DNA of 64,000 nt. It comes from Bacillus sonorensis NBRC 101234 = KCTC 13918. Lineage in GTDB: Bacteria > Bacillota > Bacilli > Bacillales > Bacillaceae. The translations under genes and the position numbers were made by a program. Under the pieces are notes generated by a model, which was not told the DNA's origin, made no database searches, and saw only the letters and a list, made by a program, of their open reading frames with translations. Shown piece by piece: positions 60,004-64,000 of the stretch; within the stretch, counting starts at the first letter, position 1; every line of letters begins with the position of its first letter. The DNA lies in NCBI RefSeq assembly GCF_001592005.1, contig NZ_BCVZ01000007.1, forward strand, positions 106,802 through 170,801, written 5' to 3'.

Positions 60004-60149
60004 TCCACAACACAAATCCTTTATTTAAAGGGAAGAAAGCGATTTACCCACAATATCCACACCATTTCTAATATTTATGCACATTATTAACAGGTAAAAA
60101 AGCTCTATATAATAGGTTTTCTAGATGTTATTCACAGTCCTGTGGATAC
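60001..60149. promoter_or_regulatory. DnaA-box cluster between ydiF and tsaD
   Basis: Three 9-mers match TTATNCACA exactly: TTATCCACA (60001), TTATGCACA (60075) and TTATTCACA (60128). Three more match TTATCCACA at 8 of 9: TTACCCACA (60044), ATATCCACA (60053) and, inverted, TGTGGATAC (60141). Six boxes in about 150 bases is far above chance. As I recall, B. subtilis has a DnaA-box cluster at the same gcp-ydiF locus that helps restrain replication initiation. Confidence 0.85.
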
Positions 60150-60185
60150 ATGTTAACAATTTGTTTATAACTTTATATGTACTAA

Positions 60186-60209
60186 AAAACCTCACAGCTG
60201 TGAGGTTTT
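60186..60209 (-). terminator. Rho-independent terminator of the thiL-tsaD operon
   Basis: A perfect 24-base palindrome (AAAACCTCACAG and its complement) next to the tsaD stop, with a U-run on the minus strand. Confidence 0.9.
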
Positions 60210-61234
60210 CAAAAGGATGTCAGCTCCAAGCCGGGCTGGCCGTTCATATCATATTTTCCCCTGATTCCTTTTTCAAAAGCAACGGTTCCTGCGGCTGCAA
60301 TCATCGCCGCATTATCCGTGCACAGAGAGAGCGGCGGTATCAGCAGCTCGATATCCGGATATGCGGAGAACGTCTCTTCAAGGGCTGTTCTAAGTCCTTT
60401 ATTTGCCGCTACTCCGCCGGCAAGCAACACTTGTTTGACACCATAGGCTTTAGCGGCGCGCTCCGTTTTTGTCACCAGCACATCGATGACGCTCTCCTGA
60501 AAGCTTGCCGATAAATCTTCAGGAGATATCGTTTCCCCTTTTTGAGAAGCGTTGTGAAGCGTATTAATCACCGCTGACTTTAAGCCGCTGAAACTGAAGT
60601 TGTAAGACCCCTCTTCAAGCCATGCGCGCGGAAGCGGTACATTTGCTTCACCTTGGTGGGCGAGCTTATCAATATGAGGCCCTCCAGGATAAGGCAGCCC
60701 CATCGTTCTGGCTACTTTATCGTACGCTTCGCCTGCAGCATCATCGAGCGTTTCCCCGATCACTTCAAATGAGCCGTGTTCTTTCATATACACAAGCTCT
60801 GTGTGTCCGCCGGAGACGACCAAAGCGAGCGCAGGAAAGCGGATCTCTTGTACAAGCCGGTTTGCGTAAATATGGCCTGCAATATGGTGAACGCCCACCA
60901 GCGGAATATTGCGGGCAAAACTCAGTGCCTTGGCTGCATTGACGCCGATCAGCAATGCGCCGACAAGTCCCGGTCCTTCTGTTACCGCAATGGCATCAAT
61001 ATCATCAAAGGACATGCCTGCCTGTGAAAAGGCTTCCTCAAGCACAATCGTCATCTGTTCTACATGATGCCTTGAAGCGATCTCGGGAACCACCCCTCCA
61101 AACCGTTTATGGCTTTCAATTTGTGACGCGACCACGTTTGTGACAATATCTGTACCGTTTTTAACGATGGCGGCGGCGGTTTCATCACAGCTTGTCTCAA
61201 TTCCCAATACATACAAATCTTTTTTATGATTCAT
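60209..61234 (-). CDS. tsaD: tRNA t6A synthesis protein TsaD
   Basis: A 341-residue TsaD (formerly Gcp/YdiE), which transfers threonylcarbamoyl to A37 of ANN-decoding tRNAs. The N-terminal [15 protein letters not shown], the metal-binding [12 protein letters not shown] (HxxxH) and [12 protein letters not shown] are visible, as is the late [11 protein letters not shown]. It is the last gene of the operon with rimI, tsaB and tsaE, overlapping rimI by 11 bases. Confidence 0.96.
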   Translation of the reverse strand: MNHKKDLYVLGIETSCDETAAAIVKNGTDIVTNVVASQIESHKRFGGVVPEIASRHHVEQMTIVLEEAFSQAGMSFDDIDAIAVTEGPGLVGALLIGVNAAKALSFARNIPLVGVHHIAGHIYANRLVQEIRFPALALVVSGGHTELVYMKEHGSFEVIGETLDDAAGEAYDKVARTMGLPYPGGPHIDKLAHQGEANVPLPRAWLEEGSYNFSFSGLKSAVINTLHNASQKGETISPEDLSASFQESVIDVLVTKTERAAKAYGVKQVLLAGGVAANKGLRTALEETFSAYPDIELLIPPLSLCTDNAAMIAAAGTVAFEKGIRGKYDMNGQPGLELTSF

Positions 61235-61682
61235 TTAGTCTCACCCACATTAATAAAGCATCTTCTCCATTATCAGTATAATAATGTTTGCGAATTCCCC
61301 CCGGCTGAAAACCGAGTTTTTGATATAAGCTTTGGGCAATATGGTTCGATACCCTGACTTCTAAAGAAAGCTGGGCCGCCTTCTTTCTTCGGCACAGTTC
61401 CATAGCTTCTCTTAAAAGGGCTTCCCCAAAATGGCGTCCCCGATAACCGGGTAAAACGGCAATGTTGGTAATCTGCGCATCATCCAGCACAATCCAGATC
61501 CCGCAGTAGCCGATGATGTTTTCGTCGACTTCAAGAACGAGATAATGAGCATAAATATTATGGTGAAGCTCCTGATAAAATGATTCCTTTTTCCATGGAG
61601 ATGAAAAAGACAGCTTTTCAATTTCATACACTTGATCTACATCTTTTGGACTCATATCACGTATGACCATTTGAGTATTCAT
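61224..61682 (-). CDS. rimI: Ribosomal protein S18 alanine acetyltransferase RimI
   Basis: I start at the ATG 61680-61682 ([11 protein letters not shown]), which gives 152 residues and aligns with B. subtilis RimI (YdiD); a longer frame from 61715 would run into tsaB. GNAT motifs: [27 protein letters not shown] (acetyl-CoA site) and [41 protein letters not shown]. It acetylates the N-terminus of S18 in characterised homologues. Overlaps the tsaD start. Confidence 0.92.
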   Translation of the reverse strand: MNTQMVIRDMSPKDVDQVYEIEKLSFSSPWKKESFYQELHHNIYAHYLVLEVDENIIGYCGIWIVLDDAQITNIAVLPGYRGRHFGEALLREAMELCRRKKAAQLSLEVRVSNHIAQSLYQKLGFQPGGIRKHYYTDNGEDALLMWVRLNES

Positions 61683-61693
61683 GGTTTCACCCG

Positions 61694-62386
61694 TTACTTT
61701 TGTTTTTCCAGCCATACGGCTTCCGCCTCGGCCAAACGAATATAATTCGGGACAAGGCTGTGGACAGGCTCAGGTTCTTTGCACTCTCCGATTAAAGCCA
61801 ATTCGGATGGCCGCGGAAGGTGATGAGAAGCGCCTCCGATCACGGCTTGATGATTTAGAGTCTTTTCAATCATTTCCTTGTGGATGTCGGTGTCATTGCC
61901 TAAAAACAGCACTTGCTGCTTGCTTTCCTTCAGCTTTTTCAGCCAATCCTCAAGCAAAATATTTTGATCCTCTTCCAAAGCTAAAAGCCTGTTATTGCCG
62001 TCATATTGGTACAATCCAGTATAAACCTGTCCCCGTCTTGCATCAAACAGCGGACAGATGACTCCTGAGAAAAAACGGCCGTTGGCAGCCAGCACTTCAA
62101 GGCTTGAAACCGCTGCAACGGGAATATTCAAAGACCAGGCCAGCGTTTTCGCAATCGTGACGCCGATGCGCACTCCGGTATAAGAGCCCGGTCCCCTTGC
62201 AACTGCGATTTTGCTCAAATCACGGGGGGTGAGGCCGCATTCTTTGAGCAATTCATCGATCGCCGGCATCGCCCGGACCGAATGGTTTTTTTTCAGATGG
62301 GATATATGCTCGGCTATCACTTTTCCATCCCGGACCAAAGCAACGCCAAGCGTTAAATTAGATGTATCAATCGCAAGTATCGTCAT
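61694..62386 (-). CDS. tsaB: tRNA t6A synthesis protein TsaB
   Basis: A 230-residue TsaB (YdiC), an inactive TsaD-like ASKHA protein that scaffolds the TsaBDE complex. N-terminal LAIDTSNLTLGVAL, then VARGPGSYTGVRIGVTIAKTLAWSLNIPVAAVSSLEVLA, and C-terminal PNYIRLAEAEAVWLEKQ. It overlaps the end of tsaE by 20 bases. Confidence 0.95.
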   Translation of the reverse strand: MTILAIDTSNLTLGVALVRDGKVIAEHISHLKKNHSVRAMPAIDELLKECGLTPRDLSKIAVARGPGSYTGVRIGVTIAKTLAWSLNIPVAAVSSLEVLAANGRFFSGVICPLFDARRGQVYTGLYQYDGNNRLLALEEDQNILLEDWLKKLKESKQQVLFLGNDTDIHKEMIEKTLNHQAVIGGASHHLPRPSELALIGECKEPEPVHSLVPNYIRLAEAEAVWLEKQK

Positions 62387-62843
62387 GTTCGCTTATCTCC
62401 CTGCAAAGATTTTCATACCGATTGCCTTTAGGTGTAAAGACCAGCTGTCGTTCATCTCCGCCAAGCCTTTTGATGACAATCTCAAGACGTTCTTCAGGAA
62501 GCTGTTCTCCAATCAGATGCGCCCATTCCACGAGGCAGACCCCTTCTCCTTCAAAGTATTCATCCAAGCCGAGGTCTTCTGTTTCATCTTCCATTCTGTA
62601 TACGTCCATATGATATAAGGGAAGGACACCTTCCCGATATTCTTTTATGATGGTAAAGGTCGGACTGTTGACAACCCGCTGAATGCCGATTCCTTCTGCG
62701 AAACCTTTCGTAAAAGTCGTCTTCCCGGCTCCCAGGTCCCCCTCCAATGTAATGACGTCCCCAGGCTGAACATAACGCGCCGTCAACTTGGCGATGTTCT
62801 TTGTTTCCTCAGGATCCGCCGTTATCCATTCCAATGTTTTCAC
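62367..62843 (-). CDS. tsaE: tRNA t6A synthesis ATPase TsaE
   Basis: I start at the GTG 62841-62843 (VKTLEWITADPEE), with AGGTGA 7 bases upstream; this gives 158 residues, as in B. subtilis YdiB. The P-loop is GDLGAGKTTFTKGF, followed by VNSPTFTIIKEY and YHMDVYRMEDE, then GVCLVEWAHLI. It hydrolyses ATP to recycle the TsaBD complex. The start lies 7 bases after the thiL stop. Confidence 0.94.
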   Translation of the reverse strand: MKTLEWITADPEETKNIAKLTARYVQPGDVITLEGDLGAGKTTFTKGFAEGIGIQRVVNSPTFTIIKEYREGVLPLYHMDVYRMEDETEDLGLDEYFEGEGVCLVEWAHLIGEQLPEERLEIVIKRLGGDERQLVFTPKGNRYENLCREISEHDDTCD

Positions 62844-62850
62844 CTTTATG

Positions 62851-63834
62851 TCACCTGTCTTGTTTAAAATGATTATATCCTTTTTTCTCAAGGAGAATGC
62901 GGTCTTGTCCACTGTGGTAGAAAACTTTTGCTTCTCCGGATTGAACGACTTGTCCGATTTTATATACCGGTACCCCGCAGCTGGAACATTCCTGAGCAAA
63001 ACGCTCCCATTGATCACTGGAAATTGTACCGGCAAGCTCAAAGTCTTCTCCGCCGAACAAGACCCACTCTTCCCAATCTGAATGCAGCTTATGTAATTCC
63101 GAATGTGTTGGGATTGAATCTTGATATATATCTATAGATACACGGCTTGCTTCAGCAATTTCATTTAATTCACTGGCAAGTCCGTCGCTGATATCATTAA
63201 GCGCAACACGTTGATAACGGGAACAGATCAAACCGGCTTTCACCCGGGGCTCAGGTCTTTTATGCCGCTTCATAAAATGTTGGACAAGACCTTCATCGTT
63301 AGTAAACCGGTCTCCCAACAACAATGACAGCCCGGCTGCGGAAGAACCAAGTTCTCCTGTGACAAAGACGACATCACCAGGACGGGCATGGCTTCGCAAA
63401 CAGGCCCTGCCTTTTTCAACCTCACCGATGACCGTTACGGTGATGACCATCTGTCCGCGGGTCGATACAGTGTCACCGCCAATTAAATCCATTTGGTACA
63501 GTTTCGCCAGTTTAGTCATTTCTTCATACATGGCTTCAATATCAGATTCGCGTCGTCCCGAAGGTACAGCAATCGAAACGAGATAAAATTTCGGATAGCC
63601 TCCCATTGCCGCAATATCGCTAATATTAACAGCCAATGCTTTATAGCCGATATCAGCTGGCGTCGAATGTGAAGACAGAAAATGAACGCCGTCTACCATC
63701 GTATCGACGCAAACGATTTCCTGATATCCTTTTTTTGGATTATAAACGGCGGCATCGTCTCCGATACCGATTTCGATTTCCCGATGAGAAAGAGAGCGCG
63801 GCGCAATCCTGCGAATCAGCTCAAATTCATCCAT
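62851..63834 (-). CDS. thiL: Thiamine-monophosphate kinase ThiL
   Basis: The ATG at 63832-63834 (MDEFELIRRIAP) follows AAAGGAGC and gives 327 residues. ThiL makes thiamine diphosphate from thiamine monophosphate and ATP. Key blocks: IGDDAAVYNP, VCVDTMVDGVHFLSSHSTPADIGYKALAVNISDIAAMGG, DLIGGDTVSTRG, VTGELGSSAAGL and DISDGLASELNEIA. It heads the t6A operon, as in B. subtilis. Confidence 0.95.
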   Translation of the reverse strand: MDEFELIRRIAPRSLSHREIEIGIGDDAAVYNPKKGYQEIVCVDTMVDGVHFLSSHSTPADIGYKALAVNISDIAAMGGYPKFYLVSIAVPSGRRESDIEAMYEEMTKLAKLYQMDLIGGDTVSTRGQMVITVTVIGEVEKGRACLRSHARPGDVVFVTGELGSSAAGLSLLLGDRFTNDEGLVQHFMKRHKRPEPRVKAGLICSRYQRVALNDISDGLASELNEIAEASRVSIDIYQDSIPTHSELHKLHSDWEEWVLFGGEDFELAGTISSDQWERFAQECSSCGVPVYKIGQVVQSGEAKVFYHSGQDRILLEKKGYNHFKQDR

Positions 63835-63904
63835 AAAATAACATGCTCCTTTGCTGTTACAAGCGGCAATTAAAAACACTAACACTAGTTTATCGAATTA
63901 TCAT

Positions 63905-63937
63905 CAAGAAATAAAGAAAGCTTGGCTGAACCAAGCT
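63905..63937 (-). terminator. Rho-independent terminator upstream of thiL
   Basis: AGCTTGG / CCAAGCT stem with a 5-nt loop and a U-rich tail (minus strand). It probably ends a transcription unit lying beyond the right edge. Confidence 0.75.
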
Positions 63938-64000
63938 GAAAAATCAATATAAAAAGACATAAAAAAAAAACGAAACATCATAATTTCGTTTGTGTACAAC

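Overview
The window comes from a Bacillus chromosome of the B. licheniformis / B. sonorensis group. Gene content and order follow B. subtilis over long stretches (yeaC-mneP-cotA at the left; ydjN-ydjM; and groEL-groES-ydiL-ydiK-tatCy-tatAy-rex-moaC-ydiF-tsaD-rimI-tsaB-tsaE-thiL at the right), read in reverse of the usual origin orientation. A liquefying alpha-amylase of the AmyL/AmyQ type next to the maltodextrin cluster is typical of the licheniformis branch. The amylase differs clearly from classical AmyL (different signal peptide, two extra loop residues), so I infer a relative rather than B. licheniformis itself. All names rest on motif and synteny recognition; no database search was run.

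Layout. 1-9,950: cell-surface and sporulation genes (MoxR ATPase, Mn efflux, acyltransferase, CotA laccase, AraC regulator, YhfK, signal peptidase, two small Bacillus-specific proteins, YdjN, YdjM with a candidate WalR box). 10,100-14,050: yoaT-yozG-yoaS, a lipoprotein/secreted-protein pair of unknown function, and an acetyltransferase. 14,140-27,800: a maltodextrin block (yvdE, yvdF, mdxEFG, yvdJ, GH65 phosphorylase, malL, pgcM, and separately promoted amyL) with candidate LacI-family operators and a cre site. Extracellular amylase makes maltodextrins, MdxEFG imports them, and YvdF, MalL, the GH65 phosphorylase and PgcM turn them into glucose and glucose 6-phosphate. No transporter ATPase is present, as expected if MsmX elsewhere serves it.

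27,800-52,500 is an accessory region: PdaC with a free-standing DUF3298 protein, several regulator/target pairs (WYL/VOC, XRE/ketosynthase, TrmB-like/LysE, ArsR-DUF2087/MFS exporter, TetR/rifampin phosphotransferase-like), a truncated sugar permease, esterase, small conserved proteins, DUF1796, an amidohydrolase and a YukJ-like protein. Three of these regulator pairs carry palindromic sites at the expected places.

52,600-64,000 is the conserved housekeeping block: chaperonin operon with a perfect CIRCE element, CPBP protease, Tat translocase, Rex, MoaC, an ABC-F protein and the t6A operon led by thiL. Two things stand out. tatCy carries an apparent 23-nt deletion that breaks its frame. A dense cluster of DnaA-box-like 9-mers fills the tsaD-ydiF intergenic region. 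Two more genes (30,196-30,692 and 43,322-43,601) are frameshifted. I found no CRISPR array, complete insertion sequence, prophage, tRNA or rRNA, and nothing I would call a wholly new system; the best leads are the regulatory palindromes, the DnaA-box cluster and the tatCy lesion.
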